Origin: an uncultured Pelagibacteraceae bacterium
GTDB lineage: Bacteria; Pseudomonadota; Alphaproteobacteria; Pelagibacterales; Pelagibacteraceae
Direction of reading: 5' to 3'
Length of the DNA: 64,000 bases
NCBI GenBank assembly: GCA_902580135.1
Contig: CACHJL010000001.1
Coordinates: forward strand, 1 to 64,000
This document shows, piece by piece, positions 1-9,437 of the stretch; the stretch's first letter is position 1; every line of letters begins with the position of its first letter. The position numbers and the translations under genes were made by a program. The notes beneath the pieces were generated by a model. The model was not told where the DNA came from. It worked only from the letters and a program-made list of their open reading frames with translations, and did not search any database.

Positions 1-2383
1 TATTATCCATGTAAACTCTAATCTCAGGAAATTTTGCAAAATATGCATCTAAAAACTCTTCTGCTTCATAATTAGAAACATTAATCTGTTTTGCTAAGCC
101 GTACTGTGAGATACCATAAATTATCCCAAAATTTATCGCTTTAGCTTTTCTTCGATGATCCTGATCAACCTTTTTTATATCAATATTAAAAATCTGACTT
201 GCGGTTAAAGAATGTATATCCTCATTATTTTTAAAAGCTTTTTTAAGTTCTTTAACTTCAGCAAGATCTGCTAAAATTCTCATTTCAATTTGATTATAAT
301 CAGCAGATATTAATAAGTGATCTTCTTTAGCAGTAAAAGCTTTTCTAATATCTTTACCATCTTCTGATTTAATGGGAATATTTTGCAAATTAGGATCACT
401 TGATGCCAATCTACCTGTTGTAGTGGCTGCTAATAAAAATGATGTATGCACTCTTTTAGTCTGAGGATTAATATGTTCAGGCAATGCATCTGAATAGGTA
501 TTCTTTAATTTTGAAACTTGTCTCCAATCTAAAACTAACTTTGGAAATTTATGTCCTTTAAACGCTAAATCCTCTAAGACACTTGCACTTGTTGCAAAGC
601 TTCCTTTTTTAGTTTTTTTTAATCCTGCAATCTTAAGATCATTATAGATTATTTCTCCCAATTGTTTTGGAGACGCGATATTAAATTCCTTTTTAGAGAT
701 CTTGAAGATTTCTTTTTCTAGATTTTTAATTTTTTTTTCAAATTTCAAAGATAGTGATTTTAAAAATTTACTATCAACTTCAACCCCTTCCATTTCCATA
801 AAAGCAAGAATTTTTATTAATGGTTTTTCAAATATTTCGTAGATATTGATCATCTTTTCTAATTTTAAATTCTTAATAAATTTTTTATATAATCTAAAAG
901 TAATATCTGCATCTTCTGCAGCATAATCTTTGGCTTTATCAATCTCTACTTCTCTAAAATTGATTTGTTTTTTTCCAGTACCAACTATTTCTTTAAATGA
1001 AATAGTTTTATGTCCTAAATGAATTTCTGATAATGTATCCATATTGTGTCTATTTTTTCCTGCATCTAAAACATACGACATCAGCATAGTATCCTCCATT
1101 GAAGAAATATTTATTCCATGTTTGAATAAAACTATAAAATCAAATTTTATATTCTGACCAATTTTTTTAACACTAGGATCTTCTAACAACGGTTTTAGTT
1201 TTTTAATAACAATGTCTTTATTAATACATTTAGAAGAATTATGACCAATTGGGATATAACAAGCTTTACCAACTTTTGAACAAAGGGAAATTCCAACTAA
1301 ATCAGCTTGGTGGGGGTCTAAAGAGCTTGTTTCTGTATCAATAGCAACTTCACCTGATTCTTCTGCTTCCTGGATCCATAGATCTATTTGTTTTGGATCT
1401 GTGATTAAATAATAATTTTTATTATTAATTGGTTTTTGGTTTTCTAATACTTTTGATTCTGTTCCTGAACTTGATAATTTAGGTTCACCATATGCTGAAA
1501 TTACAGAACTTAATAATCTATTAAATTCCATTTCTCTTAAAAATTTATATAATTTATCTTTATCTATATCTTTTAAAATAAATTCACTCAAATCTCTTTT
1601 AATTGGAGAGTCATGCTTCAACGTAACAAGTTTCTTGCTTATCAATGCCTTTTCTTTATTTGCTATAAGTGTTTCTCTTCTTTTATTTTGTTTAATTTCG
1701 TGAGCAAATTTTAAAAGCTTTTCTAAAGTTCCATATTTATTGATTAATTCAGCTGCAGTTTTTATACCTATTCCTGGAACTCCTGGAACATTATCGCTAC
1801 TGTCTCCTGCAAGAGATTGAACATCAATTACTTTTGAGGCATCAACTCCGAACTTATTCATTATATCATCCTCTGAAATAAATTTATTTTTCATAGGATC
1901 AAAAATTCGAACACCTTTTCTGTAAAGTTGCATCAAGTCTTTATCTGAAGAAACTATTGTAACTTTTGCACCTTGTTTAAGAATTTTTTCTACATAAGTT
2001 GCAATTAAATCATCTGCCTCATAGTTTTGAAGATCAACTGAGGGTAAATTAAATGCTAATACAGATTTTCTAATATACTCAAACTGAGGAGCTAAATCAT
2101 CGGGAGCTTCTGATCGATTAGCTTTATAATCGCTGTAAATTTCATTTCTAAATGTTTGTCTAGCTGAATCAAAAATTACTGCAAAATGAGTTGGTTTTTG
2201 CAAGTTTTGATTTGATTTTGAATCTTCTAAAAGTTTGAAGAGCATGCTGCAAAATCCACTCACTGCACCAGTTGGAAGTCCATCGCTTTTTCTAGTTAAT
2301 GGTGGCAAAGCATAATATGCTCTAAAAATATATCCTGATCCATCTATCAAATAAAAGTGATCAGTTTTTTTTATTTTACTCAT
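1..2383 (-). CDS. polA: DNA polymerase I (C-terminal part runs off the window start)
   Basis: Minus-strand translation from ATG at 2383 gives MSKIKKTDHFYLIDGSGYIFRAYYALPPLTRK...ADDLIATY...SSDKDLMQL...GDSSDNVPGVPGIG, the 5'-3' exonuclease domain, followed by the proofreading-like domain. No stop before position 1. Confidence 0.95.
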   Translation of the reverse strand, partial: MSKIKKTDHFYLIDGSGYIFRAYYALPPLTRKSDGLPTGAVSGFCSMLFKLLEDSKSNQNLQKPTHFAVIFDSARQTFRNEIYSDYKANRSEAPDDLAPQFEYIRKSVLAFNLPSVDLQNYEADDLIATYVEKILKQGAKVTIVSSDKDLMQLYRKGVRIFDPMKNKFISEDDIMNKFGVDASKVIDVQSLAGDSSDNVPGVPGIGIKTAAELINKYGTLEKLLKFAHEIKQNKRRETLIANKEKALISKKLVTLKHDSPIKRDLSEFILKDIDKDKLYKFLREMEFNRLLSSVISAYGEPKLSSSGTESKVLENQKPINNKNYYLITDPKQIDLWIQEAEESGEVAIDTETSSLDPHQADLVGISLCSKVGKACYIPIGHNSSKCINKDIVIKKLKPLLEDPSVKKIGQNIKFDFIVLFKHGINISSMEDTMLMSYVLDAGKNRHNMDTLSEIHLGHKTISFKEIVGTGKKQINFREVEIDKAKDYAAEDADITFRLYKKFIKNLKLEKMINIYEIFEKPLIKILAFMEMEGVEVDSKFLKSLSLKFEKKIKNLEKEIFKISKKEFNIASPKQLGEIIYNDLKIAGLKKTKKGSFATSASVLEDLAFKGHKFPKLVLDWRQVSKLKNTYSDALPEHINPQTKRVHTSFLLAATTTGRLASSDPNLQNIPIKSEDGKDIRKAFTAKEDHLLISADYNQIEMRILADLAEVKELKKAFKNNEDIHSLTASQIFNIDIKKVDQDHRRKAKAINFGIIYGISQYGLAKQINVSNYEAEEFLDAYFAKFPEIRVYMDN

Positions 2384-2432
2384 ATAATAATGTTATCTTA
2401 TTTCTCTCAATGTTATAAATGTATAAATATAT

Positions 2433-3362
2433 ATGGAAAAAAAAAACGTAGTAGATGTTAAAAACTTAAAAAAAACATATTCAAAAAAAGGGGCAAATCT
2501 TATTGAGGCATTAAAAAGTTTAAACTTAGAAGTGAAACAAGGCGAAATTTTTGGATTGTTAGGACCAAACGGAGCTGGCAAAAGCACATTTATCAATATA
2601 CTAGGAGGATCTGTTATAAAAAGCGAAGGTAGTGTAAATGTTTGGGGTTTTGATTTAGATAGAAATCCTAGGCAAGTAAGAGCATCTATTGGAATAGTTC
2701 CTCAAGAAGTAAATGTTGACCCATTTTTTAGTCCTAAAAATTTATTAGAATTACAGGCAGGATTATATGGGGTTAAAAAAAAAGATAGAATAACTGATAC
2801 AATTTTGAAATTAGTATCTTTAGAAAAACAAGCAAATAGTTATTCAAGGAGCTTATCAGGTGGAATGAAAAGAAGGTTAATGGTAGCAAAAGCTATGGTT
2901 CATCAACCTCCAATAATAATATTAGACGAACCAACAGCTGGGGTTGACGTAGACCTAAGGCAAAAATTATGGGAAAATGTAAGATCATTAAATGAAAAAG
3001 GCGTTACAATTATACTTACAACTCATTATTTAGAAGAGGCAGAAAAAATGTGTCATAGAATAGGAATTTTAAGTCATGGCGAATTGGTAGCTTTGGATAC
3101 AACAAAAAATCTTTTAAATAAAATTCAAACAAAAATTGTCAACTTTATTACAGATAAAAAACCAAATATTAATGAAAATGATTTAAAATCATTAAAAATT
3201 ATTTCTAATGAAAATGGTAAATTATGTGTTTCTTATGAAAAGAGTAAAATTAACATTGACCAAATAATTAATTATTTAACTGCTCAAAACATAAAGATAT
3301 TTGATATTTCAACTGTTGATGGTGATTTAGAAGACGTATTCTTAAGGTTAACAAAAAACTAG
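2433..3362 (+). CDS. ABC transporter ATP-binding protein (ABC-2/CcmA-like, COG1131 type)
   Basis: Walker A GPNGAGKST, signature LSGGMKRR, Walker B IIILDEPTAGVD, H-loop TTHYLEEAE. Confidence 0.93.
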   Translation: MEKKNVVDVKNLKKTYSKKGANLIEALKSLNLEVKQGEIFGLLGPNGAGKSTFINILGGSVIKSEGSVNVWGFDLDRNPRQVRASIGIVPQEVNVDPFFSPKNLLELQAGLYGVKKKDRITDTILKLVSLEKQANSYSRSLSGGMKRRLMVAKAMVHQPPIIILDEPTAGVDVDLRQKLWENVRSLNEKGVTIILTTHYLEEAEKMCHRIGILSHGELVALDTTKNLLNKIQTKIVNFITDKKPNINENDLKSLKIISNENGKLCVSYEKSKINIDQIINYLTAQNIKIFDISTVDGDLEDVFLRLTKN

Positions 3363-3395
3363 ATTAATTATTTTTTAAGATGTAAAATAAAACTT

Positions 3396-3947
3396 ATGGA
3401 ACTCGTAAAAACTATATCGAATAATAAAATAATTAAAATTTTTTTAATTTCTCTTTTAGGATCAATTTTATTAACTATTTCTGCAAAAATTAAAATTCCT
3501 TTTTATCCTGTGCCGATGACAATGCAAACTTTTGTTGTATTATTTTTAGGTATTTCTTTTGGTTACAAGGTTGGGGTAACAACAATTTTTTTATATCTAC
3601 TAGAGGGTATTGCTGGTTTGCCAGTATTTTCTAATTCTCCAGAAAAAGGAATAGGTATTGCCTATTTTGTTGGACCTACAATGGGTTATTTAATAGGATT
3701 TATATTTGCATGTTTTCTTGCAGGTTATTTTAAATATAATTCAAATTATTTAATTAATTTTTTAAAAATTTTAGTATCTACATCAATTATATATTTTTTT
3801 GGGGTAATTTGGTTAGGAACTTTAATAGGTTGGGATAAACCAATACTACAGCTTGGTGTCTTCCCTTTCTTGTTAGCAGAGTTATTTAAAATATTACTAT
3901 TGACTTTATTAGTAAAAAAAATTGTCAAATTTAGAAAATTTATCTAG
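3396..3947 (+). CDS. bioY: BioY family biotin transporter
   Basis: KIPFYPVPMTMQTFVVLFLG and YLLEGIAGLPVF...GPTMGYLIGF are typical of BioY. Confidence 0.9.
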   Translation: MELVKTISNNKIIKIFLISLLGSILLTISAKIKIPFYPVPMTMQTFVVLFLGISFGYKVGVTTIFLYLLEGIAGLPVFSNSPEKGIGIAYFVGPTMGYLIGFIFACFLAGYFKYNSNYLINFLKILVSTSIIYFFGVIWLGTLIGWDKPILQLGVFPFLLAELFKILLLTLLVKKIVKFRKFI

Positions 3948-4506
3948 GAGATCTTTTAGATAATATTCGCTGCAAGGTTCTTCTATGCATCTTTAGGCGT
4001 CTGGCAGTCTCAGAAACATTTCTATTACACAACTCAAACACTCTATGTATATGCTCCCATTTCACTCTATCAGCTGACATAGGGTTATCTGGGGGCGAAG
4101 CTTTTTTATTTGGATCTGCTAGAAGTGCTTTTTCTACATCATCAGCATCAGCTGGTTTTGCAAGATAATCAATTGCGCCTTCTTTAATGGCAGCAACAGC
4201 TGTTGGAATATTTCCGTATCCTGTTAGCATTATTATTCTGCTATTGGGATTATTTGTTTGTATCTCTTTTACTACCTCAAGCCCATTTCCATCATTTAAT
4301 CTTAAATCTACAACTGCAAAAGCAGGTTTTTTCGATTTTACAGATTCAATTCCTACTTTTACACTTTCTGCTTGTGAAACTCGAAAACCTTTCTTTTCCA
4401 TAGCTCTAGATAATCTCTCCCTAAATGGATTGTCGTCATCTACTATCAATAGCGAATTATCCTTAAATTCACTTATTTTTTTTGTGTTTTGAACGTCAGT
4501 CATCAT
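3940..4506 (-). CDS. regA: RegA/ActR/PrrA-family response regulator
   Basis: Receiver domain (LLIVDDDNPFRERL, VVDLRLNDGNGLEVV, MLTGYGNIPTAVAAIKEGAIDYLAKPAD) plus a Fis-type HTH (CNRNVSETARRLKMHRRTLQRILSKR). Confidence 0.9.
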   Translation of the reverse strand: MMTDVQNTKKISEFKDNSLLIVDDDNPFRERLSRAMEKKGFRVSQAESVKVGIESVKSKKPAFAVVDLRLNDGNGLEVVKEIQTNNPNSRIIMLTGYGNIPTAVAAIKEGAIDYLAKPADADDVEKALLADPNKKASPPDNPMSADRVKWEHIHRVFELCNRNVSETARRLKMHRRTLQRILSKRSPR

Positions 4507-4601
4507 TGTCTATATATGGAAACGTTTTTCTTTATTTCAATGATATTATTTACTTTACTTTAGTTAACATATCCCATAAATGCTGAATTTATATAGAAAT
4601 T

Positions 4602-4626
4602 GCATAGCGGATATGCGGTTTTTTTT
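4602..4626 (+). promoter_or_regulatory. Small hairpin followed by a U-tract in the ornithine decarboxylase leader (candidate attenuator or terminator-like element)
   Basis: GCATA (4602-4606) pairs with TATGC (4612-4616) around a GCGGA loop, followed by GG and eight T. It lies 25 nt upstream of the ATG at 4651 in an otherwise AT-rich leader. Confidence 0.35.
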
Positions 4627-4650
4627 GTTAAATTTTTTTTGAGGTACAAA

Positions 4651-5829
4651 ATGGAAAAATTTAAATCAGTTGATGAATTAGTAAAACAACTGAAACCTAC
4701 AGAACCAGTTTATTGTATTAGACGAAAATCAATACAATTATCTTCGAAATATTTTATTAACAAATTTCCAGGCAAAATTCTTTATGCTGTTAAAACTAAT
4801 CCACATCCAATCGTACTACAAACAATTATTGAAAGTGGAATTATCAATTTTGACGTAGCCTCAATTAAAGAGATCAAGACAGTTAAAAAAATAAATCCAA
4901 ATGCTATCTGCTCTTATATGCATACTGTTAAAAGTAGAGAAAATATACATGAGGCTTATTTTAAATATGGAATAAAAGCATATTCATTAGATACCAAAGA
5001 TGAGTTAATAAAAATTATTGAAAGTACAAATGAAGCAAAAGATTTAGAATTGTTTGTAAGAGTAGCAGTTTCAAATGAACATGCAGAAATAGACCTATCA
5101 AAAAAATTTGGAGCAATTACATCAGAGGCTTCTGCATTATTAAGGCTAGCAAAGCAATATGCTAAAAAAATAGGATTAAGTTTTCATGTTGGTTCACAGT
5201 GTATGCACCCAATATCTTACAGTAAAGGAATTGCTGAAATTGGAAATATTATTAAAAAAACAAAAATTATACCAGATGTAATAAATATAGGGGGTGGTTT
5301 TCCAACTATATATCCTGACTTAATTCCACAGTCACTTGATAATTACTTTAAAGAAATTAATAATGCATTATCAAATTTAAAATTAAAAAAACTTCCAGAA
5401 ATTATTTGTGAACCGGGAAGAGCTATAGTTGCAGAAAGTGGTTCAACGATAGTAAGAGTAAATTTAAGAAAAAAACAAAAATTATACATTAACGATGGGA
5501 CTTATGGAACGCTTTTTGATGCAGGAGTACCAAATATAGTTTATCCTTCGAAAATTATTAAAAGTGGAAAATCTATTTCAAAAAAATTAACTTCATTTGA
5601 TTTCTATGGACCTACATGTGATAGCATGGATTATATGAAAGGACCTTTTATTTTGCCGAACAACTTAAAAGAAAATGATTATATTGAATTAGGTCAATTG
5701 GGTGCTTATGGCTTAACTTTTAGAACTGAATTTAATGGTTTTTTTTCAAATAATATATTTGAAGTAGAAGACAATCCGATCATGACAATGTATGGCAGAG
5801 AAACTAATAAAGAGTTTCTTGTTGCTTAA
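4651..5829 (+). CDS. Ornithine/lysine decarboxylase, PLP-dependent alanine-racemase-fold family
   Basis: YAVKTNPHP (PLP lysine), FHVGSQC, GGGFP, CEPGRAIVAESG, GPTCDSMDYM, LGAYGLTFRTEFNGF. ATG at 4651 is preferred over the TTG at 4600. Confidence 0.9.
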   Translation: MEKFKSVDELVKQLKPTEPVYCIRRKSIQLSSKYFINKFPGKILYAVKTNPHPIVLQTIIESGIINFDVASIKEIKTVKKINPNAICSYMHTVKSRENIHEAYFKYGIKAYSLDTKDELIKIIESTNEAKDLELFVRVAVSNEHAEIDLSKKFGAITSEASALLRLAKQYAKKIGLSFHVGSQCMHPISYSKGIAEIGNIIKKTKIIPDVINIGGGFPTIYPDLIPQSLDNYFKEINNALSNLKLKKLPEIICEPGRAIVAESGSTIVRVNLRKKQKLYINDGTYGTLFDAGVPNIVYPSKIIKSGKSISKKLTSFDFYGPTCDSMDYMKGPFILPNNLKENDYIELGQLGAYGLTFRTEFNGFFSNNIFEVEDNPIMTMYGRETNKEFLVA

Positions 5830-6872
5830 TGTCGGACAAAAAAAATTTATTCCATAATAAAAAAAAAGATTTCTTAAACAAAGAAGTGGAGCATATAGAC
5901 ATTACTTCTTTTGATTCAAGAAGCATAATCTCTTCGATGGAAAAAATGTCCTTTGTTTCAAGAGAAACTGCAAATGCAGCTAATATCTATAATGAGATGA
6001 TAAAAGATAAAGATTGTACTATTTTTTTAACTTTAGCTGGCTCTACTTCAGCTGCAGGATGCATGCATATCTATAGAGATATGATTAAATATAATATGGT
6101 TGATGCAATTGTAGCTACAGGAGCATCTATAATTGATATGGACTTTTTTGAAGCTCTTGGATTCAAACATTACCAAGGATCTCAATTTCAAAATGACTCT
6201 GAATTAAGAGAAAACTATATAGACAGAATCTACGATACTTATATTGATGAAAATGAATTACAAATGTGTGATAAAATAATTGGGGAAATCGCAGATAATT
6301 TAGAACCAAAAAGTTATACATCTAGAGAATTTATTAATGAAATAGGAAAATATTTAAAATCAAATGCTAAAAAGAGTGGATCTTTAATTGAAATGGCACA
6401 TGATAATAATGTCCCAATTTTTTGTCCTGCCTTTACAGACTCTAGCGCTGGTTTTGGATTAGTAATGCATCAAGAAAGAAATCCAAAAAAACATATTACT
6501 ATAGATTCAATTAGAGAATTTCGTGAATTAACTGAAATAAAAATAAAATCTAAAGGATCAGGATTATTTATGATTGGTGGTGGTGTGCCAAAAAATTTTA
6601 TTCAAGATACTGTTATATGTGCTGAACTATTAGGAAAAGAAGTTGATATGCACAAATATGCTGTACAAATTACAGTTGCCGATTCAAGAGATGGTGCTTG
6701 TAGTAGTTCGACTTTAAAAGAAGCAAGTTCATGGGGTAAAGTAGATATTACAAAAGAGCAAATGGTTTTTGCTGAAGCGACTAGTGTTCTTCCTTTAATT
6801 ATAAGTGATGCTTATCATAGAGCTGAATGGAAAAAAAGAGAAAGAAAAAATTTTTCAAATTTATTTGAATAA
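5829..6872 (+). CDS. Deoxyhypusine synthase-like protein (possibly homospermidine synthase-like)
   Basis: TLAGSTSAAGCMHIYRDMI, VATGASIIDMDFFEALG, GGGVPKNFIQD, SSWGKVD (region of the DHS active-site lysine). Confidence 0.85.
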   Translation: MSDKKNLFHNKKKDFLNKEVEHIDITSFDSRSIISSMEKMSFVSRETANAANIYNEMIKDKDCTIFLTLAGSTSAAGCMHIYRDMIKYNMVDAIVATGASIIDMDFFEALGFKHYQGSQFQNDSELRENYIDRIYDTYIDENELQMCDKIIGEIADNLEPKSYTSREFINEIGKYLKSNAKKSGSLIEMAHDNNVPIFCPAFTDSSAGFGLVMHQERNPKKHITIDSIREFRELTEIKIKSKGSGLFMIGGGVPKNFIQDTVICAELLGKEVDMHKYAVQITVADSRDGACSSSTLKEASSWGKVDITKEQMVFAEATSVLPLIISDAYHRAEWKKRERKNFSNLFE

Positions 6873-6893
6873 AAAATATAATAATTATTGATA

Positions 6894-7676
6894 ATGAAAA
6901 TTCCACTATATCAAGTTGATGCATTTACTTCCAAAATTTTTACTGGAAATCCTGCAGCTGTATGCCCTTTAGAAGATTGGATTGATGATGATATAATGCA
7001 AAAAATTGCGCAAGAGAATAATTTATCAGAAACTGCATTTTTTATAAAAAACAAAAGTGAATTTAATATTCGGTGGTTTACACCTATCTCTGAATTAGAT
7101 TTAGCTGGACATCCAACTCTTGCTACTGCCCATGTAATTTTACAAGAACTTGGCCTTAATCTAAATGAAATAATATTTCATACAAAAATTAAAGATACAC
7201 TAAAAGTAACCTACAATAAAAATTTATATATAATGGATTTTCCTTCTAGAAATCCTGAAATTGAAAATAATTTTGATAAAGTGGCTGATGCTCTTGGCAA
7301 AAGACCTAAAGAATTATATCGCCATAGAGACGCTGTTGCAGTTTTTGAAAATGAAGAAGATATAAAAAATATCTCTCCAAACATGGAAAAGCTTAGAAAG
7401 TTGGATTATGCTGCAGTAATTATTACATCACCTGGTGAAAAAGTTGATTTTGTATCAAGAAATTTTGCACCAAAATTGGGTATACCAGAAGATCCTGTTA
7501 CTGGTTCAGCACATTGTGAACTTATTCCTTATTGGTCGAAAAAGTTAAAAAAAAAAGAGCTTCTAGCTCGTCAAATCTCAGAAAGAGGTGGGGAACTTTA
7601 TTGTACAGATAATGATGAAAGAGTTACAATTGGAGGTAAGGCAGTTACATTTTTAAGAGGTGAAATTGAAATATAA
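6894..7676 (+). CDS. PhzF-family isomerase-like protein
   Basis: IPLYQVDAFTSKIFTGNPAAVCPL, NLSETAFF, ELDLAGHPTLATAHV, EDPVTGSAHCELIPYW. ATG at 6894 is preferred over the TTG at 6888. Confidence 0.9.
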   Translation: MKIPLYQVDAFTSKIFTGNPAAVCPLEDWIDDDIMQKIAQENNLSETAFFIKNKSEFNIRWFTPISELDLAGHPTLATAHVILQELGLNLNEIIFHTKIKDTLKVTYNKNLYIMDFPSRNPEIENNFDKVADALGKRPKELYRHRDAVAVFENEEDIKNISPNMEKLRKLDYAAVIITSPGEKVDFVSRNFAPKLGIPEDPVTGSAHCELIPYWSKKLKKKELLARQISERGGELYCTDNDERVTIGGKAVTFLRGEIEI

Positions 7677-7677
7677 T

Positions 7678-8565
7678 ATGAATGAAAGCTTAAAATTTTT
7701 GTCAAATAAAAAGGGATTTTTGGGAATTGATAATAAATTTAACTTCAAAGAAAAAGTTATTGTAATACCTTTTGGACTTGAAAAAACAGTTAGTTATGGT
7801 GGTGGCACCAAAAATGGACCAAAAGAAATTATTAAGGCATCCCATCAAGTAGAACTTTACGATGAAGAATTAAATTGTGAACCGTTTAAAAAAATTGGAA
7901 TAAAAACTCTTAAACCATTTAAAATCGATAAAAATATCAATAAAGCTCTGGAGAAAATGTCTAAAATTAACGATAGTATTTTAAAAAAAAATATATTTCC
8001 TTTAACTTTAGGAGGAGAACATTCTATTACGCCAGGATGTATTGCTCCATTTGCAAAAAAATATAAAAATCTATGTATTTTACATTTTGATGCTCATGCT
8101 GATTTGAGAGAAAGTTATAATGGAGAAAAGTACTCACATGCATCAGCTATTAGAAGATGTTTAGATTATAAAAATGTATCGCTAATATCTTTTGGAATAA
8201 GAAATATATCTAAAAGTGAGATCCCATTTTTAAAGAAGAATAAATCAAGAATTAATATTTTTTGGGCAAAAGATAAACTTCAATGGAATTTCAATACTTT
8301 TAAAAAATTAATAAAGAATAAAACAGTATATCTTACATTTGATGTTGATGGTTTAGATAGCAGTATAATGCCCGCAACAGGAACACCTGAACCAGGAGGA
8401 TTACTATGGGACGAGACTTTAGAAATTATAAAAATTGCAATGAAAAATTCAAAAGTGGTTGGAGCTGATATAAATGAGCTTGCTCCAATAAAAGGATTTA
8501 ATTCATATAATTTTTTGGTAGCTAAATTAGCTTATAAAATTTTATCTTATAAATTTTTATACTAA
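7678..8565 (+). CDS. speB: Agmatinase / ureohydrolase family
   Basis: LGGEHSITPG, HFDAHADLRESYNG, YSHASAIRR, LTFDVDGLDSSIMPATGTPEPGGL. Confidence 0.88.
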   Translation: MNESLKFLSNKKGFLGIDNKFNFKEKVIVIPFGLEKTVSYGGGTKNGPKEIIKASHQVELYDEELNCEPFKKIGIKTLKPFKIDKNINKALEKMSKINDSILKKNIFPLTLGGEHSITPGCIAPFAKKYKNLCILHFDAHADLRESYNGEKYSHASAIRRCLDYKNVSLISFGIRNISKSEIPFLKKNKSRINIFWAKDKLQWNFNTFKKLIKNKTVYLTFDVDGLDSSIMPATGTPEPGGLLWDETLEIIKIAMKNSKVVGADINELAPIKGFNSYNFLVAKLAYKILSYKFLY

Positions 8566-9113
8566 GTAGCAGGTTTAAAAGTATTTAATAATAATCTAAA
8601 AGGTATCAGCATAACTAAAGCAACAAACAGTTTAACTCCTAGATCACCTAAAGATAGGGTCAACCAGGGAACACTTGTGCCAGCAAAGGATATTGAGAAG
8701 AATAAAAAAGTATCTACAACAGAGCCAAAAATAGATGAAGCCAAAGGCGCAACAAACCATTTATTTTTTCTTAATCTATCAAATATTTGTATATCAAGTA
8801 ATTGGGCTATTAAAAATGCTGATCCTGAACCAACTGCAATTCTCATTGAAATCAAATCTGAGTAATTTGTTGAAAAGAATAACGTAAAAGAAATACCTAT
8901 TACAAAACCTAAATAAACAACTTTGCGAGCTATAATCTTTCCATATGATCTATTAGCCAAATCAGTTATTAAAAATGCTATAGGATAACTAAATGCGCCA
9001 TAAGTTAATATTTCATTTAATCCATAATAATTAATGGGAAATTGAACTAAAAAATTTGATGATAGAACAACTACTCCCATAAAAAATGAGAGTAATAAAA
9101 GTGGTCTATTCAT
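8562..9113 (-). CDS. YhhQ/DUF165-family transporter (queuosine precursor transporter family)
   Basis: Membrane protein with SYPIAFLITDLANRSYG, GSGSAFLIAQLLDIQIFDRLR and SIFGSVVDTFLFFSISFAG. Confidence 0.85.
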   Translation of the reverse strand: MNRPLLLLSFFMGVVVLSSNFLVQFPINYYGLNEILTYGAFSYPIAFLITDLANRSYGKIIARKVVYLGFVIGISFTLFFSTNYSDLISMRIAVGSGSAFLIAQLLDIQIFDRLRKNKWFVAPLASSIFGSVVDTFLFFSISFAGTSVPWLTLSLGDLGVKLFVALVMLIPFRLLLNTFKPAT

Positions 9114-9394
9114 TATGCTGATTTGCTAATTAATGATTTTTTGAGTTTTTTTAATCTTGAAGATAAGTCTCTAGCTTTTACTGATTTAAGAAATTCATCA
9201 AAACTACCTTTTTTGTCGACCGATCTAACTCCTGCATTTGATACAGTAAGTTTTAAACTTTTTCTTAATATCTCACTTTTAAATTTTACTTTTTTTAAGT
9301 TCGGCAAAAATCTTCTTTTGGTTTTATTGTTAGCATGACTAACGTTGTGACCCTTAAGAGGTATTTTTCCTGTAAGTTCGCATTTCTTAGACAT
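9113..9394 (-). CDS. rpmB: 50S ribosomal protein L28
   Basis: [36 protein letters not shown]. Confidence 0.95.
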   Translation of the reverse strand: MSKKCELTGKIPLKGHNVSHANNKTKRRFLPNLKKVKFKSEILRKSLKLTVSNAGVRSVDKKGSFDEFLKSVKARDLSSRLKKLKKSLISKSA

Positions 9395-9437
9395 AAAATA
9401 TGTGACTGTATAAGATCTAAGATCTAGATCGTCAAGA

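Noticed and set aside
2433-3947. Interpreting the ATPase plus BioY as an ECF-type biotin transporter (BioM-BioY)
   Set aside because: The ATPase motifs and length match ABC-2/COG1131 proteins, and no BioN (EcfT) is present nearby.
4600-4650. N-terminal extension of the ODC (MHSGYAVFFVKFFLRYK)
   Set aside because: It would start at a TTG within a hairpin/U-tract. The ATG at 4651 fits the family start.
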